DNA from: Triticum aestivum
Taxonomy: Eukaryota > Streptophyta > Magnoliopsida > Poales > Poaceae
Assembly (NCBI RefSeq): GCF_018294505.1
Contig: NC_057814.1
Coordinates: 299,622,935-299,686,934, forward strand
Reading direction: 5' to 3'
DNA: 64,000 bases
Below, one piece after another: positions 45,169-57,413 of this stretch. The notes beneath the pieces are model-generated. The model was not told the origin of the DNA. It was given only the letters and a program-made list of their open reading frames with translations, and ran no database searches. How positions within the stretch are numbered: position 1 is the first letter of the stretch; each line of letters opens with the position of its first letter. Both the position numbers and the translations under genes were made by a program.

Positions 45169-45797
45169 TTAGATCTCTTTCTTCGGAGGTGGTGATGATG
45201 GAGTTGATGATGTTGTGGGCTTGTCCTTTGTCTTCCAGGGCATAGGTTCTCCATCATAGAAAGATGAATGAGTCTCCGAGATCCTCAAATCTCCAGCCAA
45301 GCTCATCCTCTTAAATCTATATTCATACTCATAGTTTTGGTTCTGCACGTCATAGATCTGGGCTTGCAGATGCTCGTTTTTCTCATGAAGCTTGAAGATG
45401 GCTTTCCCAATCTCACTAGCATCCTGCTTGTGATCACGGGTAAAATCCGTGATCATGGAGTGATTGGCGTTGAGTTCGAGCTCCACAACCCCTTTGCACT
45501 TGAACACCTCTTGCTCCATCGCTTCGAGCCTGGACCCACACTTCCAGTCCTCCTTGGTCCTTGAACATCACGGATGTGGAGCACACCCTCACGCGTCTCG
45601 ATGGCTTGAGGGTGTTGCAGCACCTCCGCAAGGTAAGGGTTGATGACCTTCTCAAAAAACCTATCCTTGGGGCGCTTGGAGACATCATGGCGATCTGGAT
45701 CTGTCAGCAAAACACCTCGAAACAATAACAGAGGATTTTTCCATGGTACGGTGGTCAAAACCTTCAGGAGATTATATAATGAATTTTTATCGACCAA
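45169..45797 (-). pseudogene. Athila-type ORF downstream of pol, coiled coil
   Basis: Two overlapping minus-strand frames (45797-45453 and 45519-45169) form one protein broken by a shift near 45540. The first part reads KDRFFEKVINPYLAEVLQHP. The second has a helical, charged stretch (GKAIFKLHEKNEHLQAQIYD, QNQNYEYEYRFKRMS) and a Ser/Thr/Pro-rich tail ending PPPKKEI. Its place after integrase is where Athila elements carry their extra, sometimes called env-like, ORF. I see no signal peptide or membrane segment here, so envelope function is not supported. It is likely expressed from a spliced RNA, if at all. Confidence 0.6.
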
Positions 45798-46125
45798 AAG
45801 GAGTGTACTACAAGAAAACAGAGTCCGAAGGGCACACGACGTGGTGACAAGCCAGGGAGGCGCGCCCCCCAGGGCTTGTCGCCTCCTCGTGCACTTTTTG
45901 TACTACTTTTTTTCATAATTTTTTAAATAATCTGAAGCGGAGTAAATTGCCATTGGAAAAGATTTGGAGTCGGTTTACTTACCATACCACATACCTATTC
46001 CTTTTTGGAGTCTGAAACATTCTGGTAGATCTCCCTTATGTACTCCTCCGGTGTTATGGTATTAATAATATCGGTTTCAACATTTATGGGAGTACCTGAG
46101 ATATAATGTTTGATTCTTTGCCCGT

Positions 46126-47120
46126 TTACCACCTTCGGTTAGTGCCTTCGGCGTTGTTGATCTTGATGGCACCGAAACGATAAACCTCCTCGATAATGTA
46201 AGGACCTTCCCATTTAGAGAGAAGCTTTCCTGCAAAAAATCTTAAACGAGAGTTGTATAGCAAGACATGGTCACCTACATTGAATTCACACTTTTGTATC
46301 CTTTTGTCATGCCATCTTTTAACTTTTTCTTTAAACAACTTTGCATTTTCGTAGGCTTGGGTTCTCCATTCATCAAGTGAGCTAATGTCAAATAACCTCT
46401 TCTCACCGGCAAGTTCGAAATCATAGTTGAGCTCTTTAATTGCCCAATATGCTTTATGTGCTAGTTCTAGAGGTAAGTGACATGCTTTTCCATGAACCAT
46501 TTTATTGGAGACATACCCATAGGGTTTTTATAAGCAGTTCTATAAGCCCATAGTGCATCATCAAGTTTCTTAGACCAATTCTTTCTAGATCTATTGATAG
46601 TCTTTTGCATGATGAACTTTATTTCTCTGTGACTTAATTCTACATGACCACTAGACTGAGGATGATAAGGTGATGCAATTCTATGGTTAACATCATACTT
46701 AGCAAGCAATTTACGAAAATCACCATGAATAAAGTGTGAACCACCATCAGTCATTAAATATCTATGGACTCCAAACCGCATTAAAATAGCTTCTTTAAGC
46801 ATTTTAATAGACGTGTTATGATCAACACTACTAGTTGGAATAGCTTCTACCCACTTAGTAACGTAATCAACAACTACTAAAATATGTGTATACCCATTAG
46901 AGGAAGGAAAAGGTCCCATATAATCAAAGCTCCAAACATCAAATGGTTAATAACAAGTGAATAATTCATAGGCATTTCCCGACGTCTACTGATATTACCA
47001 ATTCTTTGACATTCATCACAAGACAAGACAAACTTATGAGCATCCTTGAAGAGAGTAGGCCAATAAAAACCGGATTTTAATACCTTGTGTGCAGTTCTAT
47101 CTCCAGCATGGTGTCCTCCA
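46126..47120 (-). pseudogene. Athila-type integrase
   Basis: Starting near 47120 on the minus strand, a zinc-binding HHCC motif (GGHHAGDRTAH ... SCDECQRIGN) is followed by the catalytic core: an Asp in VVVDYVTKWVEA, an Asp in LMTDGGSHF and a Glu in SSGHVELSHREIK. The C-terminal part reads NVGDHVLLYNSRLRFFAGKL and KWEGPYIIEEVY. All three D-D-E residues are present. A frame break lies between 46919 and about 46985, and another overlap occurs at 46467-46500. Integrase would act in the nucleus to insert the cDNA. With these breaks it cannot make a complete enzyme. Confidence 0.88.
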
Positions 47121-47403
47121 TAGGTCTCGGAGTGACACTTGCGTAGAGTCTGTTCCTGTTCGTGCTCAGGTACGCAACGTCTAATAACACCATCTACTCC
47201 TTCTTTATAAAGGTGTGGGTCATCCCAGAAGCAATGTCTTCAATCATAGAAAAACCTTTTCTTTTGCTGGTATGTGAAACTTGGTGGTACAAATTTAGCA
47301 ACAATGTCATTAGCATAATCAGCATACCATGGAGCACTATGAGAAGCATTTATAATAGCTAATTATTCATTAGGGAAGCTATCATCAATAGTTAGTGGGT
47401 CAT

Positions 47404-49052
47404 TGATACGTCTCCAACGTATCTATAATTTATGAAGTATTCATGCTATTATATTATCCATCTTGGATGTTTATGGGCTTTATTTAACACTTTTATATTA
47501 TTTTTGGGACTAACCTATTGACCCAGAGCCCAGTGCCAGTTCCTGTTTTTTCCCTTGTTTCAGTGTTTCGAAGAAAAGGAATATCAAACAGAGTCGAAAT
47601 GGAATGAAACCTTTTGGAGAAGTTATTTTTGGAAGGAAAGCAACCTGATAGACTTGGAGTGCACGCCAGGAAAGAAACGAGGGAGCCACGAGGTAGGGGG
47701 CGCGCCCACCCCCTAGGCTCCCCTCGTGGGCCCCTCGTGGCTCCCCTGACGTATTTCTTCCGCCTATATATATCCATATACCCTAAAACCTTCGGGGGAC
47801 AGAATAGATCTGGAGTTCCGCCGCCGCAAGCCTCTGTAGCACCAAAAACCTCTCGGGACCCTGTTCCGGCACCCTGCCGGAGGGGGGAACCTCACCGGTG
47901 TCCATCTTCATCATCCCGGCGCTCTCCATGACGAGGAGGGAGTAGTTCACCCTCGGGGCTGAGGGTATGTACCAGTAGCTATGTGTTTGATCTCTCTCCC
48001 GTGTTCTTGATTTGGCACGATCTTGATGTATCGCGAGCCTTGCTATTATAGTTGGATCTTATGTTGCTTCTCCCCCTCTACTCTCTTGTAATGGATTGAG
48101 TTTTCCCTTTGAAGTAATCTTATCGGATTGAGTCTTTAATGATTTGAGAACACTTGATGTATGTCTTGCCGTGCGTATCTGTGGTGACAATGGGATATCA
48201 CGTGATTCACTTGATGTATGTTTTGGTGATCAACTTGCAGGTTCCGCCCATGAACTTATGCATAGGGGTTGGCACACATTTTCGTCTTGGTTCTCCAGTA
48301 GAAACTTTGGGGCACTCTTTGAGGTTCCATGTGTTGGTTGAATAGATGAATCTGAGATTGTGTGACGCATATCGTATAATCATACCCACGGATACTTGAG
48401 GTGACATTGGAGTATCTAGGTGACATTAGGGTTTTGGTTGATTTGTGTCTTAAGGTGTTATTCTAGTACGAACTCTAGGGCTGTTTGTGACACTTATAGG
48501 AATAGCCCAACGGATTGATTGGAAAGAATAACTTTGAGGTGGTTTCCTACCCTACCATAATCTCTTCATTTGTTCTCCGCTATTAGTGACTTTGGAGTGA
48601 CTCTTTGTTGCATGTTGAGGGATAGTTATATGATCCAATTATGTTATTATAGTTGAGAGAACTTGCACTAGTGAAAGTATGAACCCTAGGCCTTGTTTCC
48701 TAGCATTGCAATACCGTTTGTGCTCACTTTTATCATTAGTTACCTTGTTGTTTTTATATTTTCAGATTACAAAAACCTATATCTATCATCCATATTGCAC
48801 TTGTATCACCATCTCTTCACCAAACTAGTGCACCTATACAATTTACCATTGTATTGGGTGTGTTGGGGACACAAGAGACTCTTTGTTATTTGGTTGCAGG
48901 GTTGCTTGAGAGAGACCATCTTCATCCAGCGCCTCCCACGGATTGATAAACCTTAGGTCATCCACTTGAGGGAAATTTGCTACTGTCCTACAAAACTCTG
49001 CACTTGGAGGCCCAACAACGTCTACAAGAAGAAGGTTGTGTAGTAGACATCA
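47404..49052 (+). mobile_element. solo LTR, 1649 bp, target duplication GTCAT
   Basis: Runs from TGATACGTCTCCAACGTATC to GTTGTGTAGTAGACATCA. It is flanked by perfect GTCAT at 47399-47403 and 49053-49057. It has no internal domain. Its 5' half is related to the LTR at 8788-11268, but its 3' end is different. It lies in the RNase H/integrase region of the Athila-type element. Confidence 0.95.
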
Positions 49053-50019
49053 GTCATCAAGAACATTTTCTAACCTAGAAAAGTTATCTGCTACGTGGTT
49101 CTTAGCTCCCTTTCTATCAATAATATGCAAATCAAATTCTTGCAGCAAGAGAACCCATCTTATAAGTCTAGGTTTAGCATCTTTCTTTTCCATAAGGTAT
49201 TTAATAGCAGCATGATTGATGTGAACAGTTACCTTGGAATCAACAATAAAAGATCTGAACTTATCATAATCAACCACAACTGCTAGAAATTATTTTTCAG
49301 TAGTAGCATAGTTTCTTTGAGCACTGTCCAGAGTTTTACTAGCATAATGATAACACTTAATTTCTTATCAACTCTTTGTCCTAGAACAACACCAACAACA
49401 TAATCACTAGCATCACACATAATTTCAAAGGGTAGGTTCCAATCAGGTGGTTGAACAATAGGTGCACAAATCAAGGCTTTCTTAAGTATTTCAAAGGCTT
49501 CTACACAATCATCATCAAAAACAAATGGAACATATTTTTTGCAAAAGATTAGTAAGAGGCCTAGAAATTTTAGAAAGTCTTTAATAAATCTCCTATGGAA
49601 ACCAGCATGACCAAGGAAACTTCTTATACCTTTGATATCTTTAGGGCACGACATTTTTTCAATAGAATCAACTTTAGCTTTATCAACTTCAATACCTCTT
49701 TCGGATATTTATGCCCCAAGACAATACCTTCATTAACCATAAAGTGGCATTTCACCCAATTCAACACAAGATTAGTTTCTTCACATCTCTGCAAAACTTG
49801 ATCAAGGTTGCTTAAGAAAGCATCCATGAAAACCTCAACAATATATTCACAAAAGTCAGAGAATATAACAATCATACATCTTTGAAAGGTAGCAGGTGCA
49901 TTGCATAAACCAAAAGGCATACTTCTATAAGCAAAAGTACCGAAAGGGCAAGTAAAAGTAGTTTTTTCTTGATCCTCTTGTGACACATGTATTTGAGAAA
50001 AACCAGAATAACCATCTAG
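49053..50019 (-). pseudogene. Athila-type RT (C-terminal part) and RNase H
   Basis: On the minus strand from 50019, the RT fingers/palm reads EKTTFTCPFGTFAYRSMPFG and LCNAPATFQRCM. The catalytic box is FMDA (49830-49819), where F/Y-x-D-D is required, so the second aspartate is alanine. After a frame break near 49650, the thumb/connection (SFLGHAGFHRRFIKDF) and RNase H ([21 protein letters not shown]) follow to about 49053. RNase H ends at the solo LTR. The enzyme would copy element RNA into cDNA in the particle. The catalytic change and frame breaks make this copy inactive. The RT N-terminus is displaced to 63686-64000. Confidence 0.9.
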
Positions 50020-51518
50020 TGTAAGTGCATCTAGCGCCCCTTAGTGATTTTTGTGTATTGAAGACTTATAGGTTAAGGGACTAATGTGTTTATGAGTGTA
50101 CACAGGTCTATAAGTCTATGAAGAGTTTGATATTTACAGAGAAAGTCGACCCCTAAAAATGAAGTTCTTCGACTGAAGACTTTGGATTTCTGAAGACTTT
50201 GAAAGTGAAGAAATTGGTGTGACCTTGAAGACTTGGTATTCATTTGAGGAACGTGAAGCGTGAAGACTTTTGTTTTCGAAGTTTCATTTTCTCTTTCTTG
50301 AGTCATAGGAAACACCGTACTGTTAAAGGGGGTCGAGGAAATACTAAGGAAAAATTTCCATGTGATGCTCAACTAAAAATCCTACACCTACCAATCCCTT
50401 CGAGTGAAGCCATTGGAAATCTCACACAGTTCAGTCATATTCTTCAATGACAGAGATGAAGTTCTTCTGGTCTCCGAGGAATTTGTTCTGACTGAGGAGT
50501 TAGGAATTTGCCAGTGTGGATTGCACACACAGTGAGGAACATGATAGCCCTGAGGAATTTGATACTCAAAATTCCGACCGTTGCTGTGGTATGCGACAGC
50601 TGTCCCAAAATATCTACCCACCTAACAGTCATATCATTGAAGGGCATTTATGTCTTATCATGTCGGGCTGCTCCCTAGGCTATAAATAGCCGCCCCCTAC
50701 AACCACTAGCTGGTTGGCTGCTCCGAGAGAAACTGACACTTGTCATTTGAGAGCATCCCATCCTCCGAGGACTTTGAGCGAAAATCATCAAGTGAGGAAA
50801 ATCCAAACCCAAACAGCCACACACCCAAAGTGATTGAGCATCACTGAAGAGATTGATCCTGTGTGGATCCGACGCTTGTTACCTTTGAAGACTGTGCTTC
50901 TTCCAGACGGTTAGGCGTCATGGTATAGAGCATCCAAGAGGAAATTGTGGATCGCCGAGTGACTGAGTCTGTGAAGGTTTGGAAGTCACCTGAAGACTTA
51001 CCATGAGTGATTGGGCGAGGTCTGTGTGACCTTATCTCAAGGAGAATACGGTGAGGACTGTGTGTCCGGGACTGTGTGTCCTCAGGTTTAAATACCTAGC
51101 CGCTCCAACCAGACGTACAACTGAGACAACAGTTGGAACTGGTCTACCAAATCATTGTCTTCACCAAGCTTACTAGTTCTATTTCTTCAACTCTTTCATT
51201 TCCTCATAACTGTGTTGTGCACTTGTTCACATCTGTGTTTGAAGACTTTGACTGAAGACTTTCTCAATTTCTTCAGTTCAATTTCTACAGTCTGTTTGTC
51301 TTCATCCTGTGCTATCCTGTGTTTACGCTTTCTGTACTCTATGCTTGTCTTCTTTTCATCATGATGACCGTGCTTGTTTTCTGCTATGCATACTTTTGAG
51401 TACTTATTCCGCTGCAAGTAGTTCTTCGCTAAGGAATTTCCGCACTGGCAAATTCCTAAGTGAAGAAGTCATAAAAATCGCCTATTCACCCCCCTCTAGT
51501 CGATATAACGCACTTTCA
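50020..51518 (+). mobile_element. 5' LTR of the Copia element
   Basis: 1499 bp, TGTAAGTG...CACTTTCA. TATA box TATAAATA at 50681 follows 'ggctgctccctaggc'. TGAAGACTT, TGAGGAAT and TTCCTCA phrases are dense throughout. Confidence 0.96.
50681..50688 (+). promoter_or_regulatory. TATA box of the 5' LTR promoter
   Basis: TATAAATA about 660 bp into the LTR, conserved at 62844 in the 3' LTR. Transcription of the genomic RNA should start about 30 bp downstream. Confidence 0.7.
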
Positions 51519-51520
51519 AT

Positions 51521-51532
51521 TGGTATCAGAGC
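51521..51532 (+). promoter_or_regulatory. primer-binding site, initiator tRNA-Met type
   Basis: TGGTATCAGAGC two bases after the LTR is complementary to the 3' end of plant initiator tRNA-Met, the usual primer for Copia minus-strand synthesis. Confidence 0.93.
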
Positions 51533-51585
51533 AAGGTACTCCCTTGTTCTATGTGATTTTGGTTTAATTGCCTGGAGTTTTAGTT

Positions 51586-53313
51586 ATGTCGACCGCAGGT
51601 ATGAAGAAAGTTACATGCCCCATCTTTGATAGCCAGAGTATCCCAAGTGGAAGGCCATGATGAAGAAGCGCCTCATGGCGATGAACAGCGAACTGTGGAC
51701 CGTCACTCAGATTGAACTTACCGATCTGTGCAAAATGGCGGAAGCTGATGACATTCGCAAGTACACTCTTCTCAACCTCATGGCGAAGGACGTCATCTGC
51801 TCCTGTCTGTCTCAAAATCAGTTCAGGAACGTTATGCATCTCAATCATGCGAAGCTTATCTGGGACCGTCTCTCTGAGGTCTATGAAAGGTCATCGAACC
51901 CGTCATGATCCTTAGTTTGAGGACTTCCAGGAATCTCTCAAAGCGATGACATTTGAACCAGAATCATCATCCTCTTCATCATGCCTTATGGCAAAAAGTG
52001 CTGAGGTAACTGAATGCTACCTATCCGAGTCAAGTGATGATGAATCTGGTGATGAATTTGGACCCAGCTATGTCAAACTTGCTTCCCTTGCCACTAAACA
52101 ACAAAGAGCTTTGGAAAAAGTTCAATACATGCTAAATAAAAGCGATGATAGGTTGGGTGAAGAAATGGATTAGTCAAAAGCTTTGGCTGAAAGTCTTCAG
52201 AGATTTCATACCAAGTATGAAACCCTTCAGGATCATCATAACACTCTCTTATTTGATCATGAGAAACTTTCTTATGAATTTCTTCAAAGAAAGCAAGATC
52301 TTGAGAAGCTAAGAGTGAGTTATGAAGATCTTTAGAAGGAGCGCGATTCATTACTTGCTCAACAAATCAGCGCTGCTCAGGAAGAATTTGTTCCTCCATG
52401 TTTGAAATGCATTGAACGTGAATCTGCTAATTCTTCACCTGAATGTTCAAATGCTTCTAATGCTACAAATTCCTCACTTGCCTCTGCTATCACTAATTCC
52501 TCATCTAAGGACATTGCTAGTATCACTGATGATGCAGGGTTAAAGGAATTGTACATGACAGGCATGTACAAAAGCCTCAAAGGGCATCAGACTCTTTGTG
52601 ATGTGCTTAAAAAGCAGATCCTCAACAGGAACCCTCGGAAAGAGGGTATTGCCTTTGAGAGGAAACTCAATGCTGATCGTACATATTGGAAGCCTGAGCA
52701 GTACCCCAAAACCTCATGGGTTGCTGCAAAGGGACCTCCAGTTGATCCATCTAATTTATCTGGCTTTACATGTGAATCTTCTCATTCTTCTGATGAGTCA
52801 TTTGACTCCAACTATAAACTGTTTAAAAATCAGAATGGTGAAGTATTTGCTAGATATGTTGGCACTAACTGCAGGAACGGTTCTCCTATGAAGAAAATCT
52901 GGGTTCCCAAAAGGTGCCTTGAAAGTCTTTAGGTGAATGTCCTCATGACACCACCTATGAAGAATAGGAACCCCAGATCAAATTCTTCATATGGATCCAA
53001 GTCCTCATACGGACCAAATTCCTCACGTGGATCAAATTCCTCAAAAGGATCAAAGTCCTCATATGAACATCATTGTGCTAACAACTCTGTTTCACAGGGA
53101 AGAGCCAAGGGCTATGAATATGAGCATTATTCTTCTAATCATTATGTTCATAAGTCCTCGAAGAATTTCTCTGCTTATTCATATGCTTACCCTAACTCCT
53201 CTTATGTGAAACGAAATGGATTGGCTTCTATGCCACATTTCTCGTATGGAGCTCACAGAGTGATGAACTCTTTGCCACCACTTCAGATGTGGGTGGTGAA
53301 GAAAAAGAACTAA
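51586..53313 (+). pseudogene. Copia (SIRE-type) gag
   Basis: ATG at 51586 lies shortly after the primer-binding site. The coding trace passes through several frames: 51657-51908 (KRLMAMNSELWTV, HLNHAKLIWDRLSEVYE, the gag-like UBN2 segment), 51946-52173, 52330-52932 (CLKCIERESANSSPEC, KKQILNRNPRKEGIAFERKL) and 52933-53313 (Ser/Gly/Tyr-rich repeats, SSYGSKSSYGPNSSRGSNSS). Internal stops lie at about 51915, 52171, 52334 and 52930, with frame changes near 51640 and 51900. Gag packages the genomic RNA. A Cys-x2-Cys...Cys cluster is present in place of a classical CCHC knuckle. Non-functional as it stands. Confidence 0.88.
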
Positions 53314-53539
53314 TCTTTTATGCAGGGTCAGGTCTCCAGACGTACTTAAACGTCTGATGAATTTGCTGGAGACCTGAAAAGTGCCTGAAAGGACGTAGGC
53401 TAATCATGAAGAAATGAAATTTCATTTCACACATCCTCATACTATTTTAACTATTGCATTGCTTGATGAAATTGGTCTGATGAATTGTGATGTCATACTC
53501 TTCACTGATGAAGTATATGAAGTTCGTAAGCTGCACTAA

Positions 53540-53958
53540 TTCATCTGCAGGATGATCAACCCAAAGCCACTGAGTGGGTCCTCGATAGTGGATGTACAAA
53601 TCATATGACTGGTGACAAGAATATATTGATGGATGCTCCCTTATCACCATCGCATCTGAAGCACATCATCTTCACTGACAAAGGCAAAAGTCAGGTATTG
53701 GGTCTAGGTAAGGTTGCGATCACAAAGGATCGACACATGGACAAAGTCATGCTTGTCGAGTCCTTAGGACACAACCTCATGTTTGTCTCGATACTTTGGG
53801 ATCTTGATATGGTTGTTGTCTTTGGCAAGTATCATTCTGTTGTGGTTATGGAAGCTGACAATTCCAAAGTCTTCGAAGGCTTTAGGAGAGGAGACTTGTA
53901 TATTGTTGATTTCTCTACAGGACCGCAACCAGCCGTGTGCCTACTTGCAAAAGTTTGA
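53540..53958 (+). pseudogene. Copia protease
   Basis: The frame through 53560-53958 contains WVLDSGCTNHMTGD, the retropepsin active site (D-S-G) of Copia elements. GLGKVAI and HNLMFVSILWDLDMVVVF follow, the usual linker to integrase. The aspartate is intact. A shift near 53955 (TGA) separates it from the GAG-pre-integrase segment. The protease would cleave the Gag-Pol precursor inside the particle. Confidence 0.88.
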
Positions 53959-55196
53959 GAAGGCTGGCTATGGCATCGACGACTTGGTCATGCAGGCATG
54001 AGGAATTTGCACAGGCTTGAGAAGAAGAAGCATGTCATTGGCATTGAGAATGTCAAATTCCTCAAGGATCACTTGTGTGGAGCTTGTGAAGCTAGAAAGA
54101 TGACCAAGGCTAAGCATCCAGCGAAGACTATCATGACCACTACTCGACCATTTGAATTGCTTCATATGGATCTCTTCGGTCCTAACCATTACTCAGCAGT
54201 CACAAATGACGCATCTCTCTATGGGTTTGTTATTGTTGATGATTACTCTCGTTACACATGGGTACACATTGTCACTTACAAACATGAAGTGCAGGAAGTC
54301 TTCAAATGATTTTCCTCGAGGGCTTCAACCAACTTTGGTGTGACGATCGAGCACATCAGAAGTGACAATGGAACTGAGTTCAAGAATTCTGGTCTTGATG
54401 ACTATCTTGATGAACTTGGTATTACTCATGAGTTATCTTCTCCTTACACTCCTCAGCAGAATGGTGTCGTGGAGCGCAAGAACAGAATTCTTGTTGAGAT
54501 GGCTCGCACTATGCTTGATGAGTACAAGACGCCTCGTCACTTCTGGATTGAGGCAATTTATACTGCGTGCCACATCATCAACAGGGTATATCTTCACAAA
54601 TTCTTCAAGAAGACTGCCTATGAACTCCTCACTGACAAGAAACCCAATGTGAGTTATTTCAAAGTCTTCGGTGCTAAATGTTGGATTAGAGATCCTCATC
54701 ACAATGCTAAATTTGCACCAAAAGCACATGAAGGTTTTATGCTTGGTTACGGAAAGGACTCGCACACCTACAGAGTCTTCAACAACGTTCTTCACAAGGT
54801 TGTTGAAACTGTAGATGTGCGGTTTGATGAAACTAATGGCTCGCAAAGAGAGCACCTACCTTCTGTGATAGATGAACCAGCACCTGAGGAATCTATGAAG
54901 TTCAAGGCTACTGAGGATGTCATTCCTACCAAAGAATCTACTGAAGAATTCATTCCAGAACGTGAAGAACGTCGAGCTAATGCACCAGAAGAAAATGCTG
55001 AAGAAAATGGTGCTGAAGAAAATGCTGATCAAATTCCTCGACGACAACCTACTCATCCTCGCGTTGCAAAAGAAGAGCAAGTTGAAAAGATAATCAGTGA
55101 CATTGAAGCACCAGGTCCTCTCACACGCTCAAAAGCTTCACATTTTTATCTAACTTTTGTGGGCATTATGCTTTTGTCTCTATCACAGAGCCCATG
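53959..55196 (+). pseudogene. Copia integrase
   Basis: The GAG-pre/zinc-binding part (HAGMRNLHRLEKKKHVIG, CGACEARKMTKAKH) is followed by the catalytic core: Asp in LLHMDLFGP, Asp in HIRSDNGTEF, Glu in NGVVERKNR. The DDE triad is complete. One stop at 54307-54309 (TGA) and a frame change there split the core. The C-terminal region carries the Copia FGAKCWIRDPHHN motif and then a long acidic linker with repeated EENAEENGAEEN. It ends at 55197 in a frame different from RT. Integrase would act in the nucleus. This copy is broken at least once. Confidence 0.9.
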
Positions 55197-56173
55197 AAGG
55201 TAGATGAAGCATTTCTGGAGCCTGAGTGGATTCAGGCCATGCAAGAAGAATTACATCAATTCGAGCTCAACAACGTCTGGCAACTGGTTAAACGTCCAGA
55301 TCCTCGCAAGCACAATATCATTGGCACAAAGTGGATCTACCGCAGCAAGCAAGATGAAAATGGCCTTGTGGTGAGGAATAAGGCACGGCTTGTAGCTCAA
55401 GGCTACACACAGGTTGAAGGAATTGATTTCGATGAAACTTTTGCACCTGTTGCTAGACTTGAAGCTATTCGCATATTACTTGCTTATGCTAACCATCATG
55501 ATATCACTTTATATCAAATGGATGTGAAAAGTGCATTCCTCAATGGTAAGCTTGACCCCCAGGTTTTGAAGATCCAAAGCATCTTGACAAAGTCTTCAGA
55601 CTCAATAAGGCCCTCTATGGCCTCAAGCAGGCCCCTCGGGCATGGTATGATAGTTTGAAGGAATTCCTCATGAAGAAAGGCTTCAAACCCGGTTCACTCG
55701 ACCCTACTCTTTTCACTAAATCTTATGATGGTGAATTGTTTGTGTGCCAAATATATGTTGATGGTATTATCTTTGGCTGTGCTGACCAACGTTATAGTGA
55801 TGAATTTGCCTATATGATGAGTGAAGAATATCAAATGTCTATGATGGGAGAGTTGAAATTCTTCTTAGGTCTTCAAATTCGTCAACAGCGCAATGTCATA
55901 TTCATATCTCAGGAGAAATACCTCAAGGATGTACTGAGGAAATTCGGCATGCAAGATTGCAAAGGCGTCAAAATTCCGATGCCCACAAATGGCCATCTGT
56001 GCACTGATGAATATGGTATTGACTTCGATCAAAAGGTATACCGGTCCATGATTGGTTCTTTATTGTATTTATGTGCATCTAGGCCAGATATTATGCTTAG
56101 TGTTTGCATGTGTACCCGATTTCAAGCTACACCGAAGGAATCACACCATAAGGCTATGAAACATATTCTTTGA
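55194..56173 (+). pseudogene. Copia reverse transcriptase, YVDG active site
   Basis: RT starts W-I-Q-A-M-Q-E-E-L and has [35 protein letters not shown] (first catalytic Asp present) and, after a frame break, IYVDGIIFG at 55751-55777. Copia RTs have YVDD here. The second Asp codon reads GGT (55763-55765), giving Gly and removing a metal-binding carboxylate. A small deletion with shift follows AFLNGKL near 55555, because the segment usually leading to PGFEDP is missing. The frame ends with TGA at 56171-56173. The enzyme copies RNA into cDNA. This copy cannot. Confidence 0.92.
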
Positions 56174-56707
56174 TATCTAGATCACACACCAACACTTGGA
56201 TTATGGTACCCCAAGGGCTCGGCTTTTGATCTCATTGGATATTCTGACTCTGACTATGCTGGTGACCGTGTGGACCGCAAGTCAACATCTGGTACATGTC
56301 ATTTCCTCGGACGATCTTTGGTCTGTTGGTCCTCGAAGAAACAGAACTGCGTATCACTGTCTAATGCTGAAGCTGAGTACATTGCTGCTGGTTCTTGTTG
56401 TGCTCAATTGTTGTGGATGAAGCAAACTCTCAAGGACTACGGCGTCAACGTGAAGAATGTGCCTCTCTTCTATGACAATGAGAGTGCCATCAAGATTGCT
56501 CACAACCCAGTTCAGCACTTGAAGACAAAGCACATTCAGATTCGTCATCATTTTCTTCGTGATCATGTGTTGAAGGGCGACATTTCTATTGAGCATGTGA
56601 AGACTGAAGAACAGCTAGCCGATATCTTCACTAAGCCCTTGGATGGGAAGAGATTTAGCAAGTTGCGGTGCGAGCTAAATATCTTAGAATCTTCGAATGT
56701 TCTTTGA
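56174..56707 (+). pseudogene. Copia RNase H
   Basis: After the TGA at 56171 the frame continues: GYSDSDYAGD (first catalytic Asp), STSGTCHFLG, SLSNAEAEYIAA (Glu), YDNESAI (Asp) and ADIFTKPLD near the end, closing at 56707. All RNase H landmark residues are present and this part has no internal stop. It is the best preserved enzyme domain of the element. It degrades RNA in the RNA:DNA hybrid and, as part of the RT polypeptide, is lost with the upstream stop. Confidence 0.92.
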
Positions 56708-57410
56708 AAAGGACACTCATCCTAACACTTATGAAAAATTGATGACTTAGATGTGCAACACATGAAGAAACGTTTCTCTTCAATCAATGAAGAATAACAC
56801 TCTAAGTGTGAAGAAATTAACGAATAATTTGATTCTCAGAACCCTACGACAATTGTACGCGGTGTCTGAAATCATCATTCTTATACGGTGGGTCACGCCA
56901 CCATCAAAAGTTGAAAATCTTCAATTTGAGTTTTTCCTCAGTTTTGAAATTCCTAAGTTGTTCAAAATCTTCAACTTTGCTAAATCTTCACTGTTTCCGT
57001 CGTTTTTCTTCATTGGCTATATATATATGAGTTTATGTCCTCTACAACATTCACTTATTGCTATTTTTCAAGTCGCTTTTTCTGCTAAGTGAATGTGATC
57101 GGATCCTTCCCCCTCTATGCTATACTCAACCCAATCTATTCACAAATTCTTCATGTGCGTTCTATTTGAAACTCGTTCAAAATCTTCACTGGGTCCTTGT
57201 CAGCTGAAGGATTTGCGAACGGAACTTTTAACTTATCTTATCCAAATTTTTGGCTTTGCCGCTCAAACCATTCCGCATCCCATGAAATACTTATCTATTC
57301 ACCCGCGATCTAACACGATCTCCACTTCTCAGTACGTGGGTGACACATGTCAAGCGAATGAGAAGGGTCAGGGGCACGTTCGTCCAATTTCTTTTGGCGA
57401 ACAGTTTTTC
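56708..57410 (+). other. pol/third-ORF intergenic region
   Basis: AT-rich and without coding features. It leads into the promoter-like region at 57414. The frame at 57117-57626 is accidental. Confidence 0.6.
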
Positions 57411-57413
57411 ACC

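Noticed and set aside
45809..45822. 'tactacaagaaaac' as a CACTA terminus
   Set aside because: Lacks the CACTA start, has no subterminal array and no partner end. It lies in Athila noncoding sequence.
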